Origin: Mesorhabditis belari
Lineage: Eukaryota > Nematoda > Chromadorea > Rhabditida > Rhabditidae
Direction: 5' to 3'
Length of the DNA stretch: 64,000 nt
NCBI GenBank assembly: GCA_958450365.1
Contig: CAUEEP010000727.1
Span: 248,001-312,000, forward strand
Positions 38,901 through 47,596 of this stretch are shown here, in pieces. The first letter of the stretch is position 1. Each line of letters begins with the position of its first letter. The notes beneath the pieces are model-generated. The model did no database searches and was not told the origin of the DNA. It saw nothing but the letters and a program-made list of their open reading frames with translations. A program made the translations under genes and the position numbers.

Positions 38901-40798
38901 GCTTAGAGGATTGCTTAGAGGATTGCTTAGCTTTATCTGCTTAGCTTTATCTGCTTAGCTTTATCTGCTTAGCTTTATCTGCTTAGCTTTATCTGCTTAG
39001 CTTTAGCTTTATCTGCTTAGCTTTAGCTTTCTACTATTTAAAACAGTTCTAAATTTCTAATAAGTACATTCCTTTAATAAAGAAGTAAATTCCTTTACCT
39101 CATCGAAATCCTCGCCATTGTTCGATATTGATTTTTATCGGTGAGTGTCGCCGAAGCTGCCATGTAGCCAATGATTGGGATATTCCAAAAAGAGGCCATT
39201 CGAGCGACGGCATCGATTTCTGTTATCGGAAATTTCACCCTTATTCACAAAACAACTCACCAGCTGAGCAATAGGGTCCAATGAAGGCTTTCACTTTCTG
39301 GAAAGATTTGATTAGAGTCAGATCTTAGCCACTTACTTGCAAATGGTACATGTCTGCCGCCACAGCGACTCCCTCGTACGATTCGCCGCAACCGTTTTGC
39401 GAGACCAGTCTGCGGAATGGATTTTTCCTTTAGAACATTTTTCAGCTCACTTACTCGATGTCAAAATCATCGTCAAGAATCCCTTCGCTGTGCAAAGATT
39501 TTCGAGAGGCTGCCAAGATCACCTAGAAAGGATTCGATCAACAAAGATCGTTAAACGAGGGGATTTTCAAAAGACTCCATTCTTGAGGGAAAAAGGCTGG
39601 TTTTAATTTTGAAAATTTCACATTTTACCTCATCATTTCGCAAAGCGTTCAGCGCTCCAATGTGCCCGACTCGGATTCGAATTCGTCCTAGGAAAGAAAG
39701 CTTTTGAGATTTCAAAACTGCTTCTAGATAGATGTGTTTTTTAAAACAATAGCTACCATATTCTAAAAAAACAACGATATCTACCCTACCCCAGCTAATC
39801 TATCGTGATGATATAGCTGATGATACAGTTACCGTACCCCAGATCTAGCTACCGTACCCTAGCTGATCTATCGTGATGATATAGCTGCTGATATAGCCGA
39901 TGATATAGCCACCGTACCCCAAGTATAACTACGTACTCCAAAGAAACGATACCTACCGTACCCCAGCTAATCTATCGTGATGATATAGCTGCTGATATAG
40001 TTACCGAACCCCAGCTGATCTATCGTGATGATATAGCTGATGATATAGCTGATGATATAGCTGATGATATAGCCACCGTGCCCCAAATATAACTACGTAC
40101 TCCAAAGAAACGATAGCTATCGTACCGTAGCTGATCTATCGTGATGATATAGCTGCTGATATAGCTGATGATATAGCCACCGTGCCCCAAATATAAATAC
40201 CGTACTCCAAAGAGACGATAGTTACCGTACCGTAGCTGATCTATCGTATTCCAGATGATCTAGCTACCGTTTACCGTTGATCTTTCAAATTTAAGCCAAA
40301 AGTCACGATTCTCCTTGATGAATAGCTCGAAATGAGACTCATGATTATTTTAAAAGATTACTGTAACTTTTCTCAAGCGCACCATTTCCAAACAAAGGCA
40401 TCCAGTCTACATTTCATTGTTGTACCTTTGTTATCAACTAATGCCTGTCCGGCACCCTCTTTATCCGTGTAGATCGAGGTGACCGTCGAGGAATCCGTTT
40501 TTCGATTCACCTGCAAACCAATAGGCTAAACGATTTGATTTTGTTGCTTATTTTTTCCCTACTTTTCAAATACCTCTTCTTCAGTTCTTTTCCAACGTTT
40601 ATCAAAAAAAAAAAAGTATCAAAAAATAGCTGCTGAAGGTGGATATTTAAAAAATATCTTTTCACAGTGAGACAAAGTCTACAAAATCGTTCAACAATAA
40701 TTCACCGATTCAAGGAAAGAATCGAGTCGAGCGGACTCCTCTTCATTTCCCGAAACAAAGCAGAACAGTGACAACAAAAGCATTTGTTGTATACCCAT
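26935..40798 (-). CDS. gcy: Receptor-type (membrane) guanylyl cyclase, gcy paralogue 2
   Basis: Tandem paralogue of the cyclase downstream, same strand and domain order. Signal peptide [17 protein letters not shown] (40700-40798). Extracellular domain 40512-36420, with [20 protein letters not shown] (39338-39410) and [15 protein letters not shown] (about 38400-38510). Membrane helix [18 protein letters not shown] (36000-36070). Kinase-like domain 35940-30330 with [15 protein letters not shown] and TDYG. Linker [14 protein letters not shown] (29989-30031) and [14 protein letters not shown] (29720-29826). Cyclase domain 29235-26935 with [32 protein letters not shown] and [10 protein letters not shown]. 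Differences from paralogue 1: the conserved HSGPV segment reads ATGPV, an intron splits MMEQ/YANN where paralogue 1 has one exon, and the tail after TTYWLEG is longer, ending [10 protein letters not shown]. The start lies behind CTTTTAG/AATGG. Catalytic residues are intact, so it is probably active. Which gcy number it corresponds to is unknown. Confidence 0.92.
27163..27292. mobile_element. Fragment of the CCGTAAATACTG MITE family
   Basis: Begins CCGTAAATACTGTAATAG and continues through CGTACAGTCGCATAGTCGC and CGCACCGTCATTATAGG, matching parts of the full element at 31188-31665. The matching right end is missing. Confidence 0.7.
27302..27395. repeat. 11-bp tandem repeat (TTTTGATTTAC)n
   Basis: About eight near-perfect copies of TTTTGATTTAC in a cyclase 2 intron. 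Confidence 0.85.
27417..27560. repeat. 143-bp copy of the interior of the 25.1-26.0 kb element
   Basis: AATTTGGCCTAAAAACTAGG through CTCTCTTCATAACGAG is almost base-for-base the same as 25440-25583 (one visible difference, GTAAATG versus GAAAATG). It lies in the last intron of cyclase 2, directly before tRNA-like sequence 3. Confidence 0.85.
27604..27685 (+). pseudogene. tRNA-like sequence 3
   Basis: TAGCGCAGTGGTTAGAGCG is a good D-arm/A box, GTCTGCCTGGAGAGCGAGA lies where the anticodon arm should be, and AAGGGTTCAATCCCC is a good T-arm/B box. The outer flanks AACCAG and CTGGT can pair only partly and need extra bases before the D-arm. Probably a pseudogene or SINE head. A fragment lies at 30532-30570 on the other strand. 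Confidence 0.6.
27956..28186. mobile_element. 231-bp TA-flanked palindromic MITE, copy 1
   Basis: Ends CACTACTGGACAATGAAATA inverted, flanked by TA (27954-27955, 28187-28188). The arms (about 100 bp) carry ACTTTCGCGCGTCTGTAACT and its mirror. Same length and near-identical sequence as 50443-50673. Confidence 0.88.
29325..29405 (+). pseudogene. tRNA-like sequence 4 (relative of sequence 1)
   Basis: Shares GCTTGTCTACAACCC and GGTTCGACCCCC...AGTGCCA with 18264-18335. The A box is weaker (TAGCAAAGTCGGGAGTGCG). Lies in a cyclase 2 intron. Confidence 0.55.
30007..30250. repeat. 41-bp tandem array duplicating a splice acceptor and exon start
   Basis: Six units with period 41. The lowest-coordinate unit is the real exon start (KGSLVDQMM, acceptor at 30032-30033); the other five are upstream in the transcript. 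In minus-strand sense each unit is CACTTTTAG followed by AAAAGGATCCCTTGTCGATC. Unit 4 has lost the AG (CTTTTGG). Because 41 is not a multiple of three, using the next upstream acceptor shifts the frame and meets a stop within about 21 codons. Confidence 0.9.
30532..30570 (-). pseudogene. Fragment of tRNA-like sequence 3
   Basis: The complement reads TCTGCCTGGAGAGCGAGAAA then GGTCAAGGATTC, the middle and part of the T-arm of the sequence at 27604-27685. Both ends are missing. Confidence 0.65.
30712..30790 (+). pseudogene. tRNA-like sequence 5 (Leu/Ser-type D-arm)
   Basis: TGGCTGACTGGTTAAGTG is a class II-like D-arm and CGAGGGTTCGAACCCC a canonical T-arm. The flanks GTCGCAT (30704-30710) and ATGCGAC pair perfectly over 7 bp and a discriminator A follows. 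However, about nine extra bases (ACGAGCACG) lie between the 5' stem and the D-arm. It looks like a tRNA gene disrupted by a small insertion, or a young tRNA-derived element. A relative lies at 36845-36937. Confidence 0.6.
31188..31665. mobile_element. MITE with CCGTAAATACTGTAATAG ends
   Basis: Left CCGTAAATACTGTAATAGAA and right (reverse-complemented) CCGTAAATACTGTAATAGTA form the terminal repeats. Inside are two direct copies of GTCGCAAA..GTTTTTTAG with CGTCTTTGGTATCAAAAAAT, and ACTACGCAACGCTCCGCACC appears twice. Non-coding. Lies in a cyclase 2 intron. Confidence 0.8.
31812..32155 (+). mobile_element. 3' end of an RTE-type non-LTR retrotransposon, frameshifted
   Basis: Two overlapping frames give the typical C-terminal tail of nematode RTE-like reverse transcriptases: [16 protein letters not shown] in one frame, then [20 protein letters not shown] and [14 protein letters not shown] in the other. 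The reverse transcriptase core and endonuclease are absent, so this is a 5'-truncated, frame-disrupted insertion. It is antisense to cyclase 2, in an intron. Confidence 0.82.
32462..32550 (-). pseudogene. tRNA-derived SINE-like element, copy A
   Basis: On the minus strand: TTAATGGTATAGTGGATAAG (A box), then CAAGTTCGATTCC (B box), then CGGCAAAAAAAA, an A-rich end. Shares structure with 33300-33390, same strand, about 840 bp away. A-box plus B-box plus A tail is what a tRNA-derived SINE shows. Confidence 0.65.
32636..32728 (-). pseudogene. tRNA-like sequence 6
   Basis: On the minus strand: GTCCGGATGGTCTAGCGGAT (A box) and CTGGTTCGAACC (B box), ending CACTGCCA. The middle is longer than in a normal class I tRNA. 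No clean acceptor stem. Lies between two kinase-like-domain exons of cyclase 2. Confidence 0.55.
33300..33390 (-). pseudogene. tRNA-derived SINE-like element, copy B
   Basis: On the minus strand: TTAATGGTATAGTGGATAAG is identical to copy A over the A box, then GAGTTCGATTCC and GGCGAAAAAAAA. The middles differ, so the two are old copies or separate insertions of one family. Confidence 0.65.
34196..34352. repeat. AAAAAGTAATTT tandem repeat
   Basis: About a dozen loose 11-12-bp units (AAAAAGTAACTT / AAAAAGTAATTT) in a cyclase 2 intron. Confidence 0.8.
35165..35690. repeat. Composite array with three inverted copies of a cyclase 2 exon segment
   Basis: Three plus-strand copies of GGAATGTCGATGAACGAGTA followed by CGCGTACATTC (about 35188-35234, 35373-35410, 35547-35587) match the sense of the cyclase 2 exon at 37828-37940, which is on the minus strand. 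Copy 1 continues through the exon end and donor (GGTTACAG/GTG) with one mismatch. Between them run GGTACTGTAGCCTAG units like those at 37972-38295, also inverted. At 35600-35660 the array turns back on itself (CCATCGACG, AACTACAGTACCAA). Confidence 0.9.
36190..36395. repeat. GATAAACTAGATTTATCTA tandem repeat
   Basis: Repeated TAGATAAACTAGATTTATC units, locally palindromic (TAGATAAA / TTTATCTA), in a cyclase 2 intron beside the membrane-helix exon. Confidence 0.85.
36845..36937 (-). pseudogene. tRNA-like sequence 7 (relative of sequence 5)
   Basis: On the minus strand: GATGGCCGACTGGCTAAGAG (class II-like D-arm), then TTTATCTCAGTCGGAAGGTC and AAGGGTTCAATCCC. It shares TCGGAAGGTC and the D-arm with 30712-30790. 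The acceptor flanks do not pair. Confidence 0.6.
37972..38295. repeat. 15-16-bp minisatellite (GGCTACAGTACCAGGCC)n
   Basis: About 20 units of GGCTAGACTACAGTACCA / GGCTTGACTACAGTATCA in the intron directly 5' of the exon at 37828-37940. Inverted relatives lie at 35270-35660. Confidence 0.9.
38815..39030. repeat. Two adjoining minisatellites
   Basis: About ten copies of the 12-bp unit GATTGCTTAGAG (38815-38932) pass into about seven copies of the 14-bp unit CTTTATCTGCTTAG (38933-39030). Both units share GCTTAG, suggesting stepwise growth from one seed. Lies in a cyclase 2 intron. Confidence 0.88.
39775..40265. repeat. Degenerate satellite (GATGATATAGCTGCTGATATAG)n
   Basis: About 490 bp of nested units with GATGATATAGCTGATGATAT, TACCGTACCCCAGCTGATCT and ACGTACTCCAAAGAAACGAT recurring in the same order about four times (higher-order period near 120-180 bp). 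Lies in an N-terminal intron of cyclase 2. Confidence 0.85.
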
Positions 40799-41762
40799 TC
40801 TAAAAGCATATAAAATCATAAATCTTTTGAATAAATGTTCAAAAAGAAGTCCACAAAATGTTTTCTAAGATGTGACGAAGTGAAGGAAAAGAGGTGAAGG
40901 AAAAGAAGTGAAGGAAAAGAGGTGAAGCAAAAATTTCCCTTTTACAGTATCCCAGAAAGAAAGTCGATCGGATTTCGGTGAAAGATTAGCGGATTTGATT
41001 CGCCTAGAGAGCTTTATCGTCGCCGAAATCCCCTCGGGAATTTCCGAGCCGATTTGATCCGAATATAGAAACTACCGTATTCTATATAAGCATCGGATTC
41101 GACAATATAGCTCCCGGCAAAAAAAGGCATTTTCTCGCTAAATAGGGGATTTTGCATGAGAATTCAAGGAATACACACGGCGGAAATTAATTATCGAAAT
41201 TGAGGCTTACAGCGCGGCTAGAGAGGATTACTCACGAGAATCCCACATTGAGATTAATTCCCATATATTCATTTTCACTTTTCCACGATGACAATGATGA
41301 ATCACTGGAAATTTTTTTGTGTGAATTGATGGGTAAATTGAGTTATTGGCGGGATCGTCACTTGCAAACAAATCTCCATCGCAAACCACCGGTAATTTCC
41401 CATAAAAGACAGGCCATACTGGTATGGCCTGTCCGTTTGAAAAAGAGACTTTTCTAAAACTTTGATTTTGCCGAAGAGCCGAGATTTGCATCAGCACATT
41501 TATTTAGCTGTAACGCGAACTAAACGATTTCTAGAAACTTTCGCACTCAAAACCAATCATTTTATTTCTCAATTTTTCTTGCTATGTACATACCAAGCTG
41601 GAATTCTTAAATCTATTCGTCACTTGCAAACAAATCTCCATCGCAAACCGCCGGTAATTTCTCATAAAATTCTCGTTAAAGTGATAACAAAAGCTGGGAC
41701 AAATTGTGGGCGACATTGATTGGAAAACTCTGAAATGTTCAGATTGCTCTGAAATTGGAGAG
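40799..41762. other. Divergent intergenic region
   Basis: Between cyclase 2 (-) and the small secreted-protein gene (+). It holds a direct repeat of about 48 bp (CACTTGCAAACAAATCTCCA then TCGCAAACC, at 41360 and 41621) and a perfect hairpin, AGGCCATAC-TG-GTATGGCCT, at about 41411-41430. No exon found. Confidence 0.5.
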
Positions 41763-42195
41763 ATGCTCTATTTCTCTCAAATCATCCTGATATTTCTTTT
41801 ATTCAGTGTTAGCCACTCTTATGTGATCCGTAATACAACTGCAAGTAAGTAGCCCTAAAATAGTAGTCGTTAAATTTTTCAGCAATTGTGTGTCCCAACG
41901 AACGTCTTCGTGCCTTGGTTCTTGATTCCACAAACAAAGTTCTCAATGAAGACGATCACTCTATCAATGTCGAATCAGCTTTGGTTGAAATAAAGGTTCG
42001 AACAAACATTTTGAAATAGTTTTTTTTTCATTTCAGGAGTCACTCCATGCTTTTGCACCAAATGTTCATTGGTTCACATCCATCGCCAGGTTTACTCGCT
42101 TCAATGGCGAAAATTCAAAAGACGTGGCCGACTTGGATTCTTTTTGCGCAATTTACTACTCAACCTACCATATTACGGTTCTTCGGGTCGCGTAA
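41763..42195 (+). CDS. Small secreted nematode protein, possibly ground-like
   Basis: Three exons (41763-41844, 41883-41995, 42037-42195) join in frame to about 117 residues. The first 19 residues, MLYFSQIILIFLLFSVSHS, are a clear signal peptide. The mature part starts near YVIRNTTATIVCPNERLRAL and has a second cysteine in LDSFCAIYYSTYHITVLRV at the C-terminus. The layout, a secretory protein with CPNERLRALVL early and a C-terminal cysteine-aromatic strand, is reminiscent of the nematode ground-like domain, but key cysteines seem missing and I would not insist. It ends 130 bp from the convergent LDLa gene. The terminal GCG/TAA overlaps a possible donor (GC/GTAAGC), so the protein could continue through another exon that I did not find. 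Confidence 0.6.
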
Positions 42196-42325
42196 GCAGT
42201 GCTTTTTGTTGCGAGAGATAAAATGATTTTTTATTCTAACATCTCACTCGAAAAATGCGCAATCTACAAAACATGGCAATGACCACTACTCATGGCACAA
42301 GAAATAAATCACAATTACAGGAAGT

Positions 42326-43990
42326 TCAAGGCTCAATAGTAAAATTCGATTTCCCGTTGATGCATCGGAGCTCGTCGATTCCATCAGCGCAGTCGGCTAC
42401 ACCATCACAGATTTGTGATGCCATAATGCAAGTTCCCTCTTTGTCTTGACAAAGCACTCTGCCGCTTCCCGAGCATGCTACACAATCACAACCCTAAATC
42501 TTGATTGTAAACTTGAACAAGATACCAAAAATACCTTTTCATCGGATCCATCGGAACAATCTATCTTTCCGTCACAGCGTTGGGCACTTGCTATGCATTT
42601 TTCATCTGCTTCGCAAAACTAAAAAAAATATAAAACACTCGAAAGCTCGAACCTACCATAGCTCCCTTGGCGCATTCAGTGCATCCTTCTTCGTCGTGTC
42701 CATTTGAACAATCCTTGACACCGTCGCATCTGACATTCATGGGAAGGCATTTCTGCAGACCTCTGTTGTTGGAGCCGGGACACACGAATTCGGTTTCCAT
42801 GCATGTTTTCTCTGAATAAAAATACTTGAAAGTATTAAAATTAAACTTACTGCAAAAGTTGCTTTCGTCCCAACCATCTGGACAATGGTTTACTCCGTCA
42901 CAAATCGATTCCGGCGTCAAACAAATCCTTTGCAAAGCGGCTTTTGAGCGTTGTTGATCCGGGCGCGGTGGGCACGCGTAGTTTGTGATGCAACCTGAAA
43001 ATCAAAATATAGCTTTGTTTAAAAATCAATATTACTTGCACAGAATTTCTCGTCCGAGCTATCTCCACAGTCAGGCACGCCATCACAACGTTGACTTTTG
43101 CCAACAAATTCATCCTAAAAAATATTTTGCAAAAGTAACATGATAAAGCAAACCGGTCGAGACATGCACGAGAAACCAAAGCCTGGACATTTGTCCACAT
43201 TAGTTGTCGAAAACTCAACAAGCGTGTCATCATTCTTTTCAGCGAGGAGAGGCCATGTGATATCCGAGATAACCATCTAAAGAATTACATATTACGAGAA
43301 TAAAAGAATACTGCTAACTTCAGCTTCAGAGCCTCCGAGAACCAATGGTAATGTTTGTGTTCCTGGCAGCGCAAAGATGAGGATGAGAATTGCCGCAGTG
43401 ATGATGATTCCCAAAAAGACCAAGAAGAAGAGAAGTAGGAGGGGACCAGGCACATCTCGACACCAGCCGCAAGTCTTCTTCATGCGTTCTAGTAAATCTT
43501 CAAACCTCTCAGCGATTGTCCTAAATCAAAATACTTTGAATGATGTTTATTTAGTTTTCCGGCTTTTGCTGTATTAAATTTTGCACGAGCTCTCATGATC
43601 AATCATCAACATATTTCCAGCACAACTTTTCATAATCTATGAAAGCGCAATTTTACTTCAAGCATTGAGATTAGAAAGCTTTTAGACGTGATTCACAAAG
43701 CATCAGTACGTAGCTTAAATGGTTTGCGCGTAACGTTCTTTTAGAAGATACGCCCTTTTAATTCACGACTTTTAGTGAAGGCATTATGTATTCAAAATAA
43801 TAAAACCGAACCTTGGAGGACTGGTAATTGGTCGATAGACGGGATCAATTGGCTCGGAAGCAGAACTGATGAGATGCGTCGAGGCAGTGTGATGTGGCGA
43901 CCAAAGTGATTCACCGCGCACAATCTCAACCGGGCTCGGGTCGTAGCGTCCTTTCGGGCCAGAGGTGCTTACATCGATTGGCATCGCCAT
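42326..43990 (-). CDS. Type II membrane protein with LDL-receptor class A repeats
   Basis: Eight exons in frame: 43812-43990, 43319-43520, 43154-43276, 43036-43114, 42851-42994, 42657-42811, 42535-42618 and 42326-42494, about 344 residues. The N-terminus is cytosolic ([20 protein letters not shown], then [17 protein letters not shown]). One membrane helix, [20 protein letters not shown], comes from exon 2. Five LDLa modules follow with the diagnostic acidic calcium motif: [62 protein letters not shown] and [16 protein letters not shown]. Nearly one exon per repeat. LDLa repeats bind calcium and protein ligands; no protease or EGF domain is present, so the role is unknown. The start has an acceptor 4 nt upstream (CTTTAG/GAGTATGG). 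An in-frame upstream ATG at 44056 is ignored because of that acceptor. Confidence 0.88.
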
Positions 43991-45048
43991 ACTCCTAAAG
44001 CTCAAACTGTATTTATAGAAAATAAAGGAAAACAAAAAGAAAAATTGAGCTACCAAAAGACTCTACAGTTCTAAAAGAAATTTTGTGGAGTTTCGTTCAA
44101 TTAACTTTGATTTTGATAAGTTCAGGTAACAAAAACTTGATAACTTTTAACTTTAGAAACAAAAAATTGAAGTTGAAAAGCGAAAGCTTGAAACAAAAAA
44201 AACAAAACTTCCAAAACCAAAGCGGAACAGCGCAAAAAGCGCAATTTTTTTTTCCGCAAAGGGGCATTTTCGCAACTTCTGATATCTTGACAACTCGTGG
44301 TTAGATCTTAATGTTTTTGGTACCATTTTATTGTTCTCGTCAAGTAAAACAAATCAGTACCCAAAAACATAAAAATCTGCCCATAGGTTATCGATTTATG
44401 TCGAGTTTTGGAAAGTTGTGAAAATGCCCCGTTACGAAAAAATAGGCAGCTTTTGGTGAGCCCTCCCCCAAAAGCTATTACTGTATTTTCCGACAATTCC
44501 GCGACGCTTCGTAGATACGGTCTTGTGTCGTGATGATCTCGTGATCGAGACCACCACGGATTGAAATGGCCAGCCATTTGCTTTGCGAAAACCTTTGCGG
44601 ACGAACGCCTATTGTGCGAGATTTAATATACGTCGCTATCCGTTCAACTCCATTGTGTCCAAGGCGAGACCAACGCCAAAGTTCTGTATAAAAGCAATGT
44701 GAACGAGCTGCTGAGGTGTGCCATGGAGTCGTCTCTACTCTCCCAATCCCAAACCACTGAATCAACCATTATTGTTGTAATAAATATTATATCTAAACCA
44801 CCAATAATCACTACATTGTTCAAAATATCCAAATACGTTTCACTATCTTCGGTGACTAATTGGTGTTCACATTTATGTGTGCATAGACGAAATGCCTCCA
44901 GCCGTGCCCTCCCTCGGCGGCTCGTTTAGTGAGTGAGCAATCACACAAAGCGAATTCCGGATTTTGCGCCTCCTCTCTGGAATTTGTGGCGTTATTCGAT
45001 CATCGCCATCATCTCTCACGTGAATTGATCACTTTTAAAATTTCCCTA
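43991..45048. other. Divergent intergenic region, one unexplained frame
   Basis: Between the LDLa gene (-) and the cysteine-rich gene (+). A minus-strand frame at 44478-44765 has a strong acceptor (TTTTATACAG near 44690) and a donor-like CGCAAAG/GTTTTC near 44600, so a small gene or non-coding RNA is possible, but no family is recognised. Confidence 0.4.
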
Positions 45049-46086
45049 ATGCTGATCTTTCTTTTTCTTTTTGATTTCGGATCAACCTATTCTCTGCGTT
45101 CTAAACGAGAGTTCATGTATGTGAACGACATAAATCCATCGGACTCGAGTTGTTTTACGGTTTGTTGTGAAAAATGTTTGTCGTAAAGTTAGGCCTTAAT
45201 GAATTCGATTTCAGCAAATCATTTCAGAAATGCAATAATAAGTTTATCACCGATTTCGAGTTCAGTTTCAACATATCCGCAAGTGATTTCTACGATTTTC
45301 CACTGCATCCACTGGTAAGCAAAAAGAAAAACTCGATCATAAGCTCTTAAAACTTTCCAGATTTTAGAACACTCATCGTATCTATTATTTTGCAAATTAG
45401 CCACTGAAAAAACAAGATGTTATATCGATAAGTGCAATGATAAGGTATGTCACTGCTTTGATAAAAGTACAAAAAGAAACTTCAGTCAGCTGATGCCGTT
45501 TTCTCACCATCGAATTTCATCTGCGATTTCAGAAGATCTTTATATCAGGAAGTATTTGGAAAGCTGTATTTTCTTATTTATTTTCTTTTTGAAACAGGCA
45601 CGCCCATGTCTAGCCGAAGCGGAGCCGATCACTTTTTTGAAATGCGATCAGCAATGTCACGATTCGCTGCGAAATCGACGAACGATTGGGAACAATTCTC
45701 TGTATAAGGTTTGTATTGAGAAATGTAGCAAGATATCTTGCTACATTTTGTGCTTATAGATGGGTGAAGTAGAGAGATACGAGGAGGCTCTATCGACTCT
45801 TTGTGCTTTTCAATCGTGTTATCTTGATTGTTCTTTGCCGCTCATATCAGAGGTTGGGCTAGGGAAAGTGAAGTTGTCTAACTACGCCTAAAACTGTTGA
45901 TGATGTATGCCTAAAAATCTTTAGCATACAGTATCAACACAAGAAGCGTTGGCTTTTACAACTTGATTTTACAATTTGACTTCATGTTCATAGATTTAGG
46001 TCTGTTCATCAAATGGTGCGACCCGGGCAAGTAATTTATTATCGACTTTTGTACAATGGCATGCAAATGATATCTATGAATGGTGA
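45049..46086 (+). CDS. Cysteine-rich secreted protein, CPG4-like
   Basis: Seven exons all in phase 0: 45049-45159, 45228-45314, 45361-45444, 45486-45551, 45598-45708, 45760-45852 and 46000-46086, 212 residues. Signal peptide MLIFLFLFDFGSTYS. The mature protein has at least twelve cysteines spread as CF..KCNNKF, LLFCKLA..RCYIDKCNDK, FICDFRR, ARPCLAEAE, LKCDQQCHDS, TLCAFQSCYLDCSLPL and EVCSSNG. The alternation of CxxxC pairs with single cysteines and the F/Y-rich spacing resemble the chondroitin proteoglycan 4 domain of nematodes, which are egg or extracellular matrix proteins. That assignment is from memory of the cysteine pattern. Exon 2 uses the second of two nearby AGs because the first leads to a stop. 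An in-frame ATG lies further upstream (44929); the signal peptide favours 45049. Confidence 0.72.
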
Positions 46087-47282
46087 GTAAAAAAATGATA
46101 GATAATTACAATTCATACAGTGATTGTGTAGAGCTTTTAATTGGCGTAAACTTTCAGCACCTAGTGCACTAATTTAATCCTCAACCAGAATGGAAGGAAC
46201 GAGTTATCCTTTAGTTATCTTTTACAACAATTCTCATAGTTTAAGTTATTCAGGCAGGTAGTCTCTGATCGTCTTTAATTATCTTTTAGCTCAACAACAA
46301 TTCTCATAGTTTAAGTTATTCAGGCACGTAGTCTCTGATCGCCTTCAACGTCTTCCCCTCAGTTGTGCTCGTCTTTCCGATAATAAAGCTGAATCGATCG
46401 TCCAAATCATGCAAAATGTCAAGAAAGTTTGATTTGTTTCACAGAAAAACGTCGAAATCTTTCCCTGTCGATGTCTTTTTCATCTCATTTCATAAAAATC
46501 TTCATTTTTGGCAGTCATTATTCAATAAAACATGAAAGAATTGAAAAAATATTGCAAGATCTCTTGAATTGCAAGATCTCTTGAATTGTAAGATCTCAAA
46601 TGGGCAAGATCTCTTGAAATCACTCAAAAGATCAAAAAGATTAGAGAAATCGGTACTGGAGAACTAAAGGAACGAAAGGAACAAAAGAAACATTCAATTA
46701 ATACAATAAACTTTAAAGCTGTTGATTTGTAGATGAAAAGATCTCCAAAAAAAAACGGAAAACATAAAAAAATACCCATCACAGGTTTTCGGCTCACTGA
46801 AAAAAAAATAAATGAAACAAGTCTATCGTATAAAAAAAATAGCAAGCTCAAAAATAGATTATATTTTAGATAAATTTGGGTACAGATTTTGTGTCTAAAA
46901 AGATAAATCAAAGTCGACTTTGGGATTGGATTGGATTGGATTGGATTGGATTGGGATTGGGATTGGATTGGGTTGGGATTGGATTGGATTCGATAAAAAT
47001 CGTTCATTAAACTCAATTTGAAACTCGATTTTGGTCTTGTTTTATTACCAAATTCAGCCTAGGAGCCTACATTTATTGCGCCAATTCCTGCTTTGATACA
47101 AAAACGCACAATCAGCAGTGACTTTAAAACCAAACCCAAACCATCTAATAGAGAGTTGAAGTCAAAGAAATTAATCAATTTCAATCGCAAATATATACGA
47201 ACAGATCAATATTGAAAGAAACTCAATGAAAGAGATGAAGTGGATGTGGTGGATGTGGGTGAATGGGCGAATGATCTCACTT
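46087..47282. other. Intergenic region with a duplicated terminal-exon-like segment
   Basis: At 46337-46437 the minus strand reads DILHDLDDRFSFIIGK then TSTTEGKTLKAIRDYVPE and a stop, like a last exon, but I find no acceptor or upstream exons. Its 3' end plus flank (ACTACCTGCCTGAATAACTT in sense) is partly repeated at about 46230-46290. A (GGATT)n repeat lies at 46921-46990. Nothing else is recognised. Confidence 0.4.
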
Positions 47283-47353
47283 ATCAATCAATGAATCAAT
47301 CAATGAATCAATGAATCAATGAATCAATGAATCAATCAATGAATCAATCAATG

Positions 47354-47384
<31 letters not shown>

Positions 47385-47596
47385 GAATCAATCAATGAAT
47401 CAATGAATCAATGAATCAATCAATGAATCAATCAATCAATCAATCAATGAATCAATGAATCAATCAATGAATCAATGAATCAATGAATCAATGAATCAAT
47501 CAATCAATGAATCAATGAATCAATGAATCAATCAATGAATCAATCAATCAATGAATGAATGAATGAATGAATGAATCAATCAATCAATCAATCAAT
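47283..47596. repeat. (AATCAATG)n microsatellite ending in the arrestin stop codon
   Basis: About 310 bp of AATCAATC and AATCAATG units. The last units supply the final Ile-Asp-stop of the arrestin-domain gene on the minus strand. Confidence 0.9.
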
